A stretch of 64,000 nt of DNA from Henriciella litoralis (lineage in GTDB: Bacteria; Pseudomonadota; Alphaproteobacteria; Caulobacterales; Hyphomonadaceae): assembly GCF_002088935.1 (NCBI RefSeq), contig NZ_NCSS01000006.1:1954407-2018406 (forward strand), in the 5' to 3' direction. This document shows, in pieces, positions 54,113 through 63,372 of the stretch (positions are counted from its first letter, which is position 1; the number at the start of each line of letters is the position of its first letter). Both the position numbers and the translations under genes were made by a program. A model generated the notes under the pieces. The model ran no database searches. It saw only the letters and a program-made list of their open reading frames with translations, and was not told the origin of the DNA.

Positions 54113-54700
54113 ATGAAACGAATCGCAGGCCTTGCCGCACTCATCGTCGGAGCGGGTGCCCTAAGCGCGCCTGCCAGCGCGCAAATTCTCGAAGAAGCGC
54201 GCCTCGGCGTCATGCAGCACAATATCTGCGTCGCCAACTGCAAGAACGCCAATAAGGAAGATGGCCCGAACGTGGAAGCCGAACTGGTCTTCACCAGCCC
54301 GGATGTCTTCCGCTACATTCTGAGCCCTCGTCCCTATATCGTTGGCTCACTGAATACCGCAGGCGATACAAGCTTTGGCGGTTTTGGCCTTCTCTGGAAC
54401 TGGGACTTCGCAGAAGGCTGGTCAGTTGAGCCAAGCCTTGGCTATGTCATCCATGACGGCGACCTCGACAGCCCCTACCCACAAGGTGACCCACGTGGCC
54501 CGGCCTATGCCGCTGACCACGTCTTCTTCGGATCGGAAGATCTGTTCCGGACAGGCCTCGCCCTGAACCGCGACATCACCGATCAGTGGGGCGTTCAGCT
54601 TCAGTATGAGCACCTCTCACACGGCCAGATCCTCGGCAATGGACGCAACCAGGGCATCGATAATCTCGGCCTGCGTGTCTACTGGCGCTTTGGCCAATAG
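54113..54700 (+). CDS. Acyloxyacyl hydrolase / lipid A deacylase PagL-like outer-membrane protein
   Basis: 195 residues from the ATG at 54113 (GAGGGAAC site). Sec signal to ASAQ (about 24), then a beta-barrel with the PagL active-site strand YEHLSHGQILGNGRNQG (His-Ser, near 170) and the terminal aromatic YWRFGQ typical of outer-membrane barrels. It would remove the 3-O-acyl chain of lipid A. In addition DVFRYILSPRPYIVGSLN matches the family's first half. Confidence 0.85.
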   Translation: MKRIAGLAALIVGAGALSAPASAQILEEARLGVMQHNICVANCKNANKEDGPNVEAELVFTSPDVFRYILSPRPYIVGSLNTAGDTSFGGFGLLWNWDFAEGWSVEPSLGYVIHDGDLDSPYPQGDPRGPAYAADHVFFGSEDLFRTGLALNRDITDQWGVQLQYEHLSHGQILGNGRNQGIDNLGLRVYWRFGQ

Positions 54701-54743
54701 GCTGACGTGTCGTCAGCCTTGCATTGATCCCGGATCAGACGAA

Positions 54744-54772
54744 TCCTCCCTGTGATAAACCCACAGGGAGGA
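54744..54772 (+). promoter_or_regulatory. 11-bp hairpin over the ribosome site of the monooxygenase gene
   Basis: TCCTCCCTGTG (54744-54754) pairs with CACAGGGAGGA (54762-54772), loop ATAAACC. The GGAGG ribosome site (54767-54771) for the ATG at 54777 is within the right arm. It may also serve as a weak terminator for the PagL-like gene. Confidence 0.6.
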
Positions 54773-54776
54773 ATTC

Positions 54777-56243
54777 ATGCCGCAGAAGCATGCCATCATT
54801 ATCGGAGCCGGCCTTGGAGGCCTGACGGCAGCGATCAAGCTGCAGGAAGCCGGCCACACTTTCGATCTTCTAGACCGCAACCCGAAAGTTGGCGGCACAT
54901 GGTATGAGAATACCTATCCAGGCTGCGCCTGCGATGTGCCCGTTGCGCTCTACCAATTATCCTTTGCCCAAAGCATCAACTGGACGCGCGCCTTCCCACA
55001 AGGCCCGGAAATCCAAGCATATGCCGAGGAAATAACCGACCGCTATCAGCTCCGCCCCAACCTGCACCTCAGCGATGAGGCGGTGTCTGCCGTCTGGAAT
55101 GAGGACGACGCCAAGTGGACCGTCAAAACCAAGAGCGGCAAGACCTATGAGGGCGACATTCTCGTCGGCGCCCTCGGCCAACTGAACCGGCCCAACTGGC
55201 CCGATATTCCGGGCCTCGAGACGTTCAAAGGCCCGAAAATGCATTCGGCCCGCTGGGATCATTCGGTCTCATGGGAGGGCAAACGCGTCGGCGTGATCGG
55301 CTCTGCGGCGAGCGCTGTGCAACTTATTCCGGAAATTGCTAAAACCGCAGCGCACCTCACCGTATTCCAGCGCACGCCCAACTGGGTCACCCCAAGACGG
55401 GACGTGCCTGTCACCCCGCAGGAACAGGCGCTGATGTTCACCGAACCCGAGGTCGCGATGGAGCTCGGCGCGCGCCAGCGCCAGCTCATCTATGACAATG
55501 CCGATCACTTTTTCTGGAAAGTCTTTGAGTGGACCGAGGAAGGCCGAGAGGCTTATACGACCATCGCGAAAAACCACCTCAATGCGCAGATCAGTGATCC
55601 TGAATTGCGCAAGAAACTCACGCCTGACTACCCGGTCGGCTGCCGGCGCATCCTGATCGCGGACGATTATTACCCCGCTCTCGAACGCGCCAATGTCGAA
55701 CTGGTCACTGCCGCCCCCAAATCAATCGACGAGACGGGCGTGACCACGCCAGATGGCGAGCACCGCAAGTTCGATATTCTCATCTTCGCGACCGGCTTTG
55801 AAACGACAGGCTGGAAATGGTCGGTCGATGTCGAAGGCCTGCATGGCTCCCATCTCAACGACATCTGGGCAGATCACCCCGAAGCCTATGCCGGCATCAC
55901 GGTCAGCGGCTTCCCCAATCTCTTCGTCCTTTATGGGCCGAACACGAATCTCGGCCACAACTCGATCACCTTCATGCTCGAACGGCAGGTGGAATATATG
56001 ATGAAGGCGATCACCGCGCTCGATGAAGCCTCCGCCAAGGGCCTGATGCCGTCAAAATCGGCTCAGGACCGCTGGAACAAGCAGATGCAGGAAGATTTGA
56101 AAAAGACGGTCTGGGCCGATCCGGCCTGTAATTCCTGGTACAAGACCGATGATGGCCTCATCACGCAAAACTGGTCTTCGCACACACGCGATTACGCAAA
56201 GGCGGTCTCTGTCGTAAAACTTGAGGATTATGAGCTCGTCTGA
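54777..56243 (+). CDS. Flavin-containing (Baeyer-Villiger-type) monooxygenase
   Basis: 488-residue FAD/NADPH enzyme: FAD Rossmann GAGLGGLTAAIKLQ at 11-24, the GGTWYENTYPGCACD loop, the BVMO fingerprint FKGPKMHSARWD (about 150-160), the NADP Rossmann GVIGSAASAVQLIPEI, and IFATGFETTGW near 340. Oxidises ketones to esters in relatives; natural substrate unknown. GGAGG site masked by a hairpin. Confidence 0.9.
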   Translation: MPQKHAIIIGAGLGGLTAAIKLQEAGHTFDLLDRNPKVGGTWYENTYPGCACDVPVALYQLSFAQSINWTRAFPQGPEIQAYAEEITDRYQLRPNLHLSDEAVSAVWNEDDAKWTVKTKSGKTYEGDILVGALGQLNRPNWPDIPGLETFKGPKMHSARWDHSVSWEGKRVGVIGSAASAVQLIPEIAKTAAHLTVFQRTPNWVTPRRDVPVTPQEQALMFTEPEVAMELGARQRQLIYDNADHFFWKVFEWTEEGREAYTTIAKNHLNAQISDPELRKKLTPDYPVGCRRILIADDYYPALERANVELVTAAPKSIDETGVTTPDGEHRKFDILIFATGFETTGWKWSVDVEGLHGSHLNDIWADHPEAYAGITVSGFPNLFVLYGPNTNLGHNSITFMLERQVEYMMKAITALDEASAKGLMPSKSAQDRWNKQMQEDLKKTVWADPACNSWYKTDDGLITQNWSSHTRDYAKAVSVVKLEDYELV

Positions 56244-56324
56244 CAGCGATCTCATCAACTCCCCTCTTGAAATTCATCGCCAAACCCTGTCTGTGGCCAA
56301 CTGGTTCGCAAGGAGCATATGGCC

Positions 56325-57620
56325 ATGGCAGGCGTAGTCGTTGTCGGGGCCCAATGGGGCGACGAAGGCAAAGGTAAGATCGTTGACTGGCTGTCAGCGC
56401 GGGCGGATGTCGTTGTCCGTTTTCAGGGCGGCCATAATGCCGGTCACACCCTCGTAATTGATGGGCGCACCTTCAAGCTCGCCCTCCTCCCATCCGGTCT
56501 GGTTCGTGGTGGGAAGCTGTCGGTCATCGGCAATGGCGTTGTCGTTGACCCATGGCACATGCTCGAGGAAATCGACGGCATTCGCAAACAGGGCGTCGAG
56601 GTGTCTCCAGATTCGCTGATCCTCGCGGACAATGCGTCGCTGATCCTGCCCTGGCACAAGGATATCGATGCCGCACGCGAAGGCGCGCTTGGCGCGGCCC
56701 AGATCGGCACCACAAAACGCGGCATTGGCCCGGCCTATGAAGACCGTGTCGGTCGCCGCGCCATTCGCGTGGCCGATCTCGCCGATCCCGCTGCGCTGGA
56801 CCTCAAGATCGAAAGGCTGCTCGCCCATCACCGCCCGCTTCGCGGCGGTCTCGGCCTGCCTGAGCCAGATGGCGAGAAACTGAAAGCCGACTTGCTGGAA
56901 ATCGCCCCGCAAATCCTCGCCTATTCGAAGCCGGCATGGCGCATTCTTGATGAGCAAGTGCGGACCGGTAAGCGCGTCCTGTTTGAAGGCGCGCAAGGCG
57001 TGATGCTGGACGTTGACCACGGCACCTATCCATTCGTCACATCTTCAAACGTTGTCGCGGGCAATGCCGCCGCCGGATCAGGCGTTGGCCCGGGTGCGAT
57101 TTCCTACGTCCTCGGTCTGGCCAAGGCCTATACGACACGCGTCGGCTCTGGCCCCTTCCCGACCGAGCAGGACAATGAAATCGGCCTGCGCCTTGGAACG
57201 GTGGGCAAGGAAATCGGTGTGAATACGGGCCGCACACGCCGCTGCGGCTGGTTTGACAGTGTGATGGTCCGCCAGGCCTGCGCGACATCTGGCGTCAACG
57301 GCCTTGCGCTCACCAAGCTCGATGTTCTGGATGGTTTTGACGAGATCAAGGTCTGTGTCGGCTATCGCCTCAATGGCGAAACGATCGATCACTATCCTGC
57401 AGGCCTCACAGATCAGGCCGCCGTTGAGCCGATTTACGAAACGCTGCCTGGCTGGAGCGGCTCGACGCGCGGCGCGAGAAGCTGGAATGATCTTCCGGCA
57501 GAAGCGGTGAAATATGTCCGCCGTCTGGAAGAGCTTGTCGGCAAGCCATGCGCGCTGGTTTCAACATCGCCGGAACGCGAAGATGTTATTCTGATGCGTG
57601 ATCCGTTCGAAAATGCCTAG
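56325..57620 (+). CDS. purA: Adenylosuccinate synthetase
   Basis: Joins IMP and aspartate using GTP, first committed step to AMP. 431 residues from the ATG at 56325; AGGAG is 9 bases before it, whereas the in-frame ATG at 56319 is only 3 away. P-loop [16 protein letters not shown], the aspartate/IMP region [10 protein letters not shown], the [19 protein letters not shown] loop, and [12 protein letters not shown] near 305. Its stop shares CTAG with the convergent RcnB-like gene. Confidence 0.97.
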   Translation: MAGVVVVGAQWGDEGKGKIVDWLSARADVVVRFQGGHNAGHTLVIDGRTFKLALLPSGLVRGGKLSVIGNGVVVDPWHMLEEIDGIRKQGVEVSPDSLILADNASLILPWHKDIDAAREGALGAAQIGTTKRGIGPAYEDRVGRRAIRVADLADPAALDLKIERLLAHHRPLRGGLGLPEPDGEKLKADLLEIAPQILAYSKPAWRILDEQVRTGKRVLFEGAQGVMLDVDHGTYPFVTSSNVVAGNAAAGSGVGPGAISYVLGLAKAYTTRVGSGPFPTEQDNEIGLRLGTVGKEIGVNTGRTRRCGWFDSVMVRQACATSGVNGLALTKLDVLDGFDEIKVCVGYRLNGETIDHYPAGLTDQAAVEPIYETLPGWSGSTRGARSWNDLPAEAVKYVRRLEELVGKPCALVSTSPEREDVILMRDPFENA

Positions 57621-57943
57621 GACAGGGCGTCGATAAGGGCTTCGGTGATCAGACCCGACGTCACATTGATCAGATAAGCATCCCCATCAATGCGCACCCA
57701 GCGGTAATCTCGCGGGGCTTTTGAGAGACCGTATTTGCGGTAATCTTTCACATAGTCCCCGCGGTACTGCACGGGCATGTAATCGCCCTTGGCAAAGCGC
57801 TTCTTCGCCTGGCCCGGTGGGACGTGGCCATTCTTCTGTAAGCCTGGCGGCGGCACATCCCCCTTCGAATGGGCTGGCGGCCCGGCATGTGCGGCGCCCA
57901 GCAGGGCCATGGCTGCAACGACTGGGAGGAATAGTTTCTTCAT
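57617..57943 (-). CDS. RcnB/CigR family periplasmic protein
   Basis: 108 residues with a Sec signal ([21 protein letters not shown]), a Lys/Pro/Gly-rich linker ([36 protein letters not shown]), and an RcnB-type C-terminus ([29 protein letters not shown]). RcnB is a periplasmic protein tied to Ni/Co homeostasis; a metal role here is unproven. A small hairpin (57955-57970) overlaps its AGGAG site. Confidence 0.82.
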   Translation of the reverse strand: MKKLFLPVVAAMALLGAAHAGPPAHSKGDVPPPGLQKNGHVPPGQAKKRFAKGDYMPVQYRGDYVKDYRKYGLSKAPRDYRWVRIDGDAYLINVTSGLITEALIDALS

Positions 57944-58056
57944 ATTCTTATCTCCTGAACTCTCAGGACAGGAACGGGAGCCTGTTCATGCTTGTTCCGG
58001 CTGGCACGCACTAGAACCGGCCAATCTCGCGATTCATGTGTCTTTCAGGCCTCTAA

Positions 58057-58854
58057 TTACTCGCCAAAGATGTGCGCCAGCGCCACGGCACCCGCTGTGG
58101 CTACATTGATGCTGTCGAATGATGGCGACATCGGTATCCGGACCGGCGTGCATGCGTCAATAAGATCGGCCGGCAGACCCGGCCCTTCCGCCCCCAAAAG
58201 GATGGCGGTCTTCCCCTTGCGCTTCATTTTATAGAGAGACTTTGCCGACGCCTGCGGGGTCATCGCCCAGATGTCGAACCCCGCCGACTTGAGCGCCTCC
58301 ACATGCTCTGCCCCTGTTCCCGAATGGCTGAAAGGCATCCAGAGCGCGCTCCCTGCCGAGACCCTGATCGATTTGCGATAGAGCGGGTCGCAGCTCGCCC
58401 CATCCAGAAGAACGCCGCCGACCCCAAATGCCGCCGCGTTCCGGAACGCGGCCCCGACATTATCATGGTTCGAAATGCCGTTCAGCACGAGAATGGTTTC
58501 AGCAGACAGCAACGCCTCAATAGAAAGCGGCGCACCTTTGCGCGCGCAGGCCAGAACACCGCGATGGATTGGAAAGCCTGCAACTTCATCCATGACGCTC
58601 TGCGGCGCGACATAGATCGGCACGTTACCGGGAACGCTTGCGAGAAGATCAGCCAGCGGCTCCAGTCGCGACTCACCGAGAAACAGGCTCTCGATCTCGA
58701 AGCGCGAGCGCGCCAACAGGATGTCCAGCGTCACTTTCCCTTCGACAATAAACCGGCCATCGGCCCGCCCCGTCAGGTCGCGCTCACGGATTGACGTGTA
58801 GGGCGCAATGCGGGGATCGGCTGCGGAGCTGATTTCGGTTGCGTTGATCTTCAC
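58057..58854 (-). CDS. SpoU/TrmH family RNA 2'-O-methyltransferase
   Basis: 265 residues: N-terminal RNA-binding part (DPRIAPYTSIRERDLTGR, KVTLDILLARSRFEIESLFL) and C-terminal SPOUT knot: GISNHDNVGAAFRNAAAFG (motif 1), AILLGAEGPGLPADLIDAC (motif 2), and SFDSINVATAGAVALAH (motif 3). Knotted SAM-binding enzyme that methylates ribose in rRNA or tRNA; target not assigned. Divergent from the 58894 gene. Confidence 0.9.
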   Translation of the reverse strand: MKINATEISSAADPRIAPYTSIRERDLTGRADGRFIVEGKVTLDILLARSRFEIESLFLGESRLEPLADLLASVPGNVPIYVAPQSVMDEVAGFPIHRGVLACARKGAPLSIEALLSAETILVLNGISNHDNVGAAFRNAAAFGVGGVLLDGASCDPLYRKSIRVSAGSALWMPFSHSGTGAEHVEALKSAGFDIWAMTPQASAKSLYKMKRKGKTAILLGAEGPGLPADLIDACTPVRIPMSPSFDSINVATAGAVALAHIFGE

Positions 58855-58893
58855 GCCTGTTCTATCCAGAGTTGGAGGGCTTCGGGAGGCGGC

Positions 58894-59484
58894 ATGTCAG
58901 ATCATAAGAACAGTGAACCAGCGGGTCGAGAGGACTTTGCGCCCTACGAGACGCGACCGCGCAAAAAACGCATAGGTCTCTGGATCGGTCTAGGCATTGC
59001 GGGTGTCGTCATATTGCTGCTCGGCACGTGCGGATGGACGTTCGCCGGCCTCTGGAAAGACACTCTGGAGCGCCAGGACGCAACACAGGTCTTCATCGCG
59101 CAAGTCTACGAAACCGGCCTGCCGCCGGCAGGGGACCCAATCTATCATCCGCAATTTGCAGCAACCCAGCAGCAGATCGACGAAGTCTCTACTTTCGCAG
59201 ACTCATTCGGAGCCCCCATAGAAACCGGTGCCACAAGCTGTACGACGACCGTCAGCGCAAATAGTGACGCGCTTCAGAGCGGCAAACGCTCCGAATGCGC
59301 CACCCCAATGCAATTTAAAGGCACCGGAGGCCAGATCGCCGTCATCTGGAAGATGGACGGCGACACTTGGAAGGTTTTCCACGTCGGCTTCAATTACGAG
59401 AATATCGCCGCCGCTAACCCGGCGTCGCCGGCAGAGACGGAAATGCGCCCCGAAGATAGTCAGGGACAGGCCAGCCCGGACTAG
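58894..59484 (+). CDS. Hypothetical single-pass membrane protein
   Basis: 196 residues. Short basic cytosolic N-terminus (PYETRPRKKRI), one membrane helix (about 27-48), then a periplasmic domain with a Cys pair (ATSCTTTVSANS and KRSECATPMQFKG, about residues 114 and 133) probably disulfide-bonded. Acidic C-terminal tail. GGAGG site before the ATG. No family recognised. Confidence 0.7.
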   Translation: MSDHKNSEPAGREDFAPYETRPRKKRIGLWIGLGIAGVVILLLGTCGWTFAGLWKDTLERQDATQVFIAQVYETGLPPAGDPIYHPQFAATQQQIDEVSTFADSFGAPIETGATSCTTTVSANSDALQSGKRSECATPMQFKGTGGQIAVIWKMDGDTWKVFHVGFNYENIAAANPASPAETEMRPEDSQGQASPD

Positions 59485-59499
59485 GCCGAGCTGTAAGAT

Positions 59500-60387
59500 C
59501 TAGGCGCCCGCCGGAAGCCCCTGCTCTTTTGCCATCCGCTTCATCGCTTTCTGAATCTTCTCGAAAGCACGCACCTCGATCTGACGGATGCGCTCGCGGC
59601 TGACATTGTAGACTTCCGACAGCTCTTCGAGCGTTTTCGGTTCGTCGGTCAGGCGGCGTTCCTGCAGGATATGCTGCTCACGCTCTGAAAGGTCAGCCAT
59701 GGCTTCCTGAAGAAGCGTCATCCGGCTATCGAATTCCTGGCGGTTGGCATAGTTCTCGGCCTGGCCCGGCTCATCATCGGTGAGCCAGTCCTGCCACTCC
59801 ATGTCGCCTTCGGTGCCCATCGGCGCATTCAGCGACGCGTCCGAGCCGCTCATTCGGCCATTCATGCTGAGAACGTCTTTCTCAGGCACGTTGAGGCGGG
59901 TCGCAATTTCGGTCACTTGATCGGGCTTCAGATCACCGGCTTCAAGCGCGTTAATCTCACCCTTGATGCGGCGAAGATTGAAGAACAGCTTCTTCTGCGC
60001 GGCCGTGGTGCCGAGCTTCACAAGGCTCCATGAGCGCAGGATATATTCCTGGATCGCCGCGCGGATCCACCACATCGCATAGGTTGCGAGGCGGAAGCCC
60101 TTATCGGGGTCAAACTTCTTGACGGCCTGCATCAGGCCGACATTGCCTTCGGAAATCACCTCAGCCATTGGCAGGCCATAGCCGCGATAGCCCATGGCGA
60201 TCTTCGCCACGAGACGCAGGTGCGAGGTCACCATCTGCTCAGCGGCGTCCGTGTCCTCATGCTCCTGCCAGCGCTTGGCGAGCATGAATTCCTGCTTTTT
60301 TTCAAGCATCGGGAATTTGCGGATCTCTGTGAGGTAGCGGCTCATGCCCTGCTCAGGGCTCAACGCGACCGATGTCTTTACAGCCAT
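59500..60387 (-). CDS. rpoH: RNA polymerase heat-shock sigma factor RpoH (sigma-32)
   Basis: 295 residues: region 2 (SHLRLVAKIAMGYRGYGLPMAEVISEGNVGLMQAVKKFDP), -10 recognition WWIRAAIQEYILRSW, the RpoH box QKKLFFNLR, and region 4 helix-turn-helix (LEELSEVYNVSRERIRQIEV). Directs heat-shock promoters (chaperones, FtsH and similar). FtsH encoded at 43 kb would turn it over by analogy with E. coli. Single gene with a 5' leader of about 100 bases. Confidence 0.96.
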   Translation of the reverse strand: MAVKTSVALSPEQGMSRYLTEIRKFPMLEKKQEFMLAKRWQEHEDTDAAEQMVTSHLRLVAKIAMGYRGYGLPMAEVISEGNVGLMQAVKKFDPDKGFRLATYAMWWIRAAIQEYILRSWSLVKLGTTAAQKKLFFNLRRIKGEINALEAGDLKPDQVTEIATRLNVPEKDVLSMNGRMSGSDASLNAPMGTEGDMEWQDWLTDDEPGQAENYANRQEFDSRMTLLQEAMADLSEREQHILQERRLTDEPKTLEELSEVYNVSRERIRQIEVRAFEKIQKAMKRMAKEQGLPAGA

Positions 60388-60589
60388 AGGCTTATTTCTC
60401 CGTATCTACAGGTACTGACCCTTGAAACAGGCATCAGTTCCGTATCGGTTATGGAGAAAGCTTGTAGCCCCGAATTTCGGCAGCGTCTTTCCCCCTAATG
60501 CGCATTTGCGATATCGCGCCATCGCATAAATGGGGTTTCATCTGTGTTTAGAAAAGAGGGACAGGACGTCAAAAACGCCTGTTTGACCC

Positions 60590-60622
60590 AAAAAACCCCG
60601 GATGCGGGGGAAGCATCCGGGG
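60590..60622 (-). terminator. Rho-independent terminator of the 60648 micro-protein gene
   Basis: CCCCGGATGC (60596-60605) / GCATCCGGGG (60613-60622), a perfect 10-bp stem, is followed on the minus strand by TTTTTT (A-tract at 60590-60595). It lies just past the stop of the minus-strand micro-protein and supports that gene. Confidence 0.9.
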
Positions 60623-60647
60623 TCTGTCAGCGCCAAATTTTGGAGGG

Positions 60648-60746
60648 CTATTTGCCCTTGGGCTTGCCAGGGGCTGAAGGCTTGCCCGGTTTGGCTGCTG
60701 GTTTGACGGCTGGTTTCGATGCAGGTTTTGCAGTTTGCGATTTCAT
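60648..60746 (-). CDS. Lys/Pro/Ala-rich micro-protein (32 residues)
   Basis: Too short for ordinary gene calling. The minus strand reads ATG (60746) to TAG (60648) with no interruption: MKSQTAKPASKPAVKPAAKP followed by GKPSAPGKPKGK. Ten lysines, no acidic residue, with KPA/KPx repeats as in histone-H1-like tails. A GAGAG site is eight bases before the ATG and a strong terminator follows after 26 bases. It may bind DNA or RNA. Annotated homologues unknown to me. Confidence 0.65.
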   Translation of the reverse strand: MKSQTAKPASKPAVKPAAKPGKPSAPGKPKGK

Positions 60747-60980
60747 CGCTTTGCTCTCGGACGGGCAGTGTCGTTTGTGCCCGCAAACGTCGAAGCGCCA
60801 TGCTCCGGCATCCTTAAAATATGTCGTGTTCAGACGCCGCGCAATTCCCGCTCAGGTGAATATTTTGTTAGTCGGCCACCGACAGGCAAAACACCTGCGT
60901 CGAGGAAGCGCAGATGCCCCTGCATGACAATTGCGCTCAGACGGCGTAAGTGGGGAAGACGATGCAGGAGAAGTTTCCGA

Positions 60981-61184
60981 ATGGCCAATATCCTCACAAT
61001 TGGGTTCTATATCGCGCTCGCCGTTCTGGTGGTCATCCTTGTGCTGGGCATCGCAAACCTGGCCCGTACAGATGATGCGCAAGCCAGCCGGTCCAACAAA
61101 TTGATGCGCCTTCGGGTTCTTGTTCAGGCCATAGCGATCGCTCTTCTCTGTGCGCTTGGATTTGCTGTAGGGGCCTTCAGCTAG
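60981..61184 (+). CDS. Twin-transmembrane (HIG1-like) small protein
   Basis: 67 residues from the ATG at 60981 (CAGGAG site). Two helices with a short charged loop: ILTIGFYIALAVLVVILVLG, then RTDDAQASRSNKLMRLRVLVQ, then AIAIALLCALGFAVGA. This is the bacterial HIG1/twin-TM pattern; eukaryotic HIG1 proteins assist cytochrome oxidase assembly. It precedes the adenosyltransferase gene by 26 bases. Confidence 0.8.
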   Translation: MANILTIGFYIALAVLVVILVLGIANLARTDDAQASRSNKLMRLRVLVQAIAIALLCALGFAVGAFS

Positions 61185-61210
61185 GCCCGATCAAACTGGA
61201 GGGCCGCCCG

Positions 61211-61783
61211 ATGGTTAAACTCGATAAAATCTATACCCGGACCGGCGATGACGGCCAGACCCGCCTCTCGACCGGAGAGAAGGTCGCCAAATGGAGTGAG
61301 CGGGTCACGGCCTATGGCAGCGTCGATGAGGTGAATGCAGCGCTTGGGGTCGCCAGCCTGCACGCCGAAGGCGACATGGCCGCCGCCATCAAGCGGATAC
61401 AGAATGATCTGTTCGACCTTGGCGCTGATCTTGCGACGCCTGACCGCGGCAAAAAGCTTGCCTGGGAGCCGCTGCGGGTCTCGCCCGCCCAGACAGCGCG
61501 CCTGGAAACAGAGATCGACACGCTGAACGCGGAGATCGCGCCGCTCGATAGCTTCATTCTACCCGGCGGTTCAGAGCTTGCGGCACATCTGCATGTCGCG
61601 CGCACAATCTGCCGCCGCGCGGAACGGGACGTCGCGCGCCTCGCCAGCATTGACGACGAAGCGGTCAGTGAGGCCGCGCTCAGCTACGTGAACCGCCTGT
61701 CGGACTGGCTGTTTGTCGCCGCCCGCGCCGCCAACGAGAATGGCAAGTCGGACATCAAATGGGTGCCCGGCGCCAATCGGTAG
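61211..61783 (+). CDS. Cob(I)alamin adenosyltransferase, PduO type
   Basis: 190 residues. Makes adenosylcobalamin from cob(I)alamin and ATP. Signature KIYTRTGDDGQTRLSTGEKV near the start (ATP loop), VDEVNAALGVA near 40, and FILPGGSELAAHLHVARTICRRAERDV near 115-145. Useful to B12-dependent mutases or reductases elsewhere in the genome. Followed after 8 bases by a small hypothetical gene. Confidence 0.95.
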   Translation: MVKLDKIYTRTGDDGQTRLSTGEKVAKWSERVTAYGSVDEVNAALGVASLHAEGDMAAAIKRIQNDLFDLGADLATPDRGKKLAWEPLRVSPAQTARLETEIDTLNAEIAPLDSFILPGGSELAAHLHVARTICRRAERDVARLASIDDEAVSEAALSYVNRLSDWLFVAARAANENGKSDIKWVPGANR

Positions 61784-61791
61784 GAATTGAG

Positions 61792-62205
61792 ATGTCGACT
61801 CCACCGCACAAACGTTTCCTTGGCAAATGGGTCCTCGACCCTGCGAGCTGCAAATACGAACAAGGCGAAGCTCCCGTCAGCGGGACCTACGTCATTTCGG
61901 AAAGCGGAGATGACCTCGCCTTTCAAATGAGCTGGACAGACAGATCAGGGCAGGACCACGACGCCCACTTCCAGGGCAAGCCTGACGGCATCGCCACCCC
62001 CTTCAATGCGCCCGGCCTGGCTGATAGTTTCTCTATCGACATGCCGACCCCATCCGAGCTCAACTCATCAGCCTCGCTGAACGGCGCACTCACCATGCGC
62101 GCAACGCGAACACTTATCGATGACGACACAATGCGGATTGTGCAGACCGTCTTTCTCCCCGATGGCACACAGCCGTCGAACCGATCAGTCTATTATCGCG
62201 ATTGA
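61792..62205 (+). CDS. Hypothetical protein
   Basis: 137 residues from the ATG at 61792 (GGAATTGAG site). Cytosolic, beta-rich: KRFLGKWVLDPASCKYEQGE at the start, MSWTDRSGQDHDAHFQGKPDG, and TMRATRTLIDDDTMRIVQTV near the end, resembling small lipocalin or calycin-like folds, but without a certain family. Probably cotranscribed with the adenosyltransferase gene. Confidence 0.65.
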   Translation: MSTPPHKRFLGKWVLDPASCKYEQGEAPVSGTYVISESGDDLAFQMSWTDRSGQDHDAHFQGKPDGIATPFNAPGLADSFSIDMPTPSELNSSASLNGALTMRATRTLIDDDTMRIVQTVFLPDGTQPSNRSVYYRD

Positions 62206-62234
62206 ATCAGATTGTCTGAGTAGCAGGCGCCCGC

Positions 62235-62753
62235 TCAGCTCGATGTCGGAGGCATCATGTCCCGATCGACAAAATTCGTATCCGCAAGCGCGGCGACATA
62301 GGACCTGCGCAGCTTCTTCAGGATTGGCGCCATCTGTTTCCACTCCTCCGACGTCAATGTCGAAGCAATACTGTTCAGATCAGGCGACACAGACGCATCA
62401 CACTCCTGTTTGACCGCAACACCAAGCTCCGTAAGCTCAACATGTTTCGCCCGGCGGTCAGTCGTGGATGGCACAATTTTCACGAGCTGCTTGCGTTCGA
62501 GTTTACGCACGGTCGATGACATTGTTGGCTGAGACACGTGCATCAGATCTGCAATCTGCGTGATCTTCATGGGGCGCTCAGCAGATTGCATGACGAACAG
62601 CACAGCGTATTGCGCCACAGTCATCTCTCTCGGGAGAAGACCCGTCATCATGCAGGCGCCAAGATGAGATATCCGCCCGATCTCTATCAGCGCCGCATGG
62701 GCCACGGCATCGTGAAGAAACCAGGCTTTCTTAGTATCTCCATCTGCTGGCAT
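62235..62753 (-). CDS. MarR family transcriptional regulator
   Basis: 172 residues from the ATG at 62753; the frame runs to 62921 but its first 56 residues are Cys/aromatic-rich and unlike the family. Winged helix: VAQYAVLFVMQSAERPMKIT, IADLMHVSQPTMSSTVRKLERKQLV, STTDRRAKHVELTELG. Binds as a dimer; ligand unknown. The AT-rich region 62754-62995 upstream is a likely target and shares the promoter with the DUF3297 gene. Confidence 0.88.
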   Translation of the reverse strand: MPADGDTKKAWFLHDAVAHAALIEIGRISHLGACMMTGLLPREMTVAQYAVLFVMQSAERPMKITQIADLMHVSQPTMSSTVRKLERKQLVKIVPSTTDRRAKHVELTELGVAVKQECDASVSPDLNSIASTLTSEEWKQMAPILKKLRRSYVAALADTNFVDRDMMPPTSS

Positions 62754-62995
62754 GAATGGTGAACCTAACTCTTTAAGACAGTTTGATCTAAGGCAAAACA
62801 GATAGATCCAAGAGTAAATTTTGAAACATTCGCAATAAAGAAAACCAAATCCAGTTGGGTGACAACTTCGCCGCTGTACTTGGAATATACCCCTGGTTGT
62901 TCGCGTCAATCTTTGCGGCAATCGCGGCGGGGCGAAGAAGTTTCACACGCTTTTCAGGCTTGAGATTTGCGCGCCACGCGTGCATCTATCGCCGC

Positions 62996-63241
62996 ATGAC
63001 CGATACACCGCCAGACAGACTTAGCCTCGATCCGCGAAGCCCCTTCTATGACGAGGCCCTCATCGCGCGGGGCGTCGGCGTCCGCTACAAGGATCAGGAG
63101 CGGACAAACGTCGTTGAGTACTGTTTGTCCGAAGGCTGGATCAAGGTGGTCGCCGGAAAGGCGCTCGATCGGAAAGGCCAACCCTTGACGCTGACGCTGA
63201 AAGGCCCTGTCGAAGTCTGGTTCGAAGACGTCGAAAGCTAG
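62996..63241 (+). CDS. DUF3297 family protein
   Basis: 81 residues from the ATG at 62996. DUF3297 pattern: PPDRLSLDPRSPFYDEALIA, ERTNVVEYCLSEGWIKVVAG, KALDRKGQPLTLTLKGPVEV. Small cytosolic protein found in many alpha- and gammaproteobacteria, function unknown. The long frame reaching back to 62855 adds a hydrophobic segment that is not conserved. Confidence 0.92.
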   Translation: MTDTPPDRLSLDPRSPFYDEALIARGVGVRYKDQERTNVVEYCLSEGWIKVVAGKALDRKGQPLTLTLKGPVEVWFEDVES

Positions 63242-63372
63242 GTTTTTCAAGGGGACTGGCGCGCTGGCGACAGCGACGAAATGACCTTTGACCCGCCGAC
63301 ACGCTTGATTGTTACAGGTTGCTTCTCTAGTTCATCATCAGTCTTCTGAATTGCAACTATGGGAGCTAGCCT

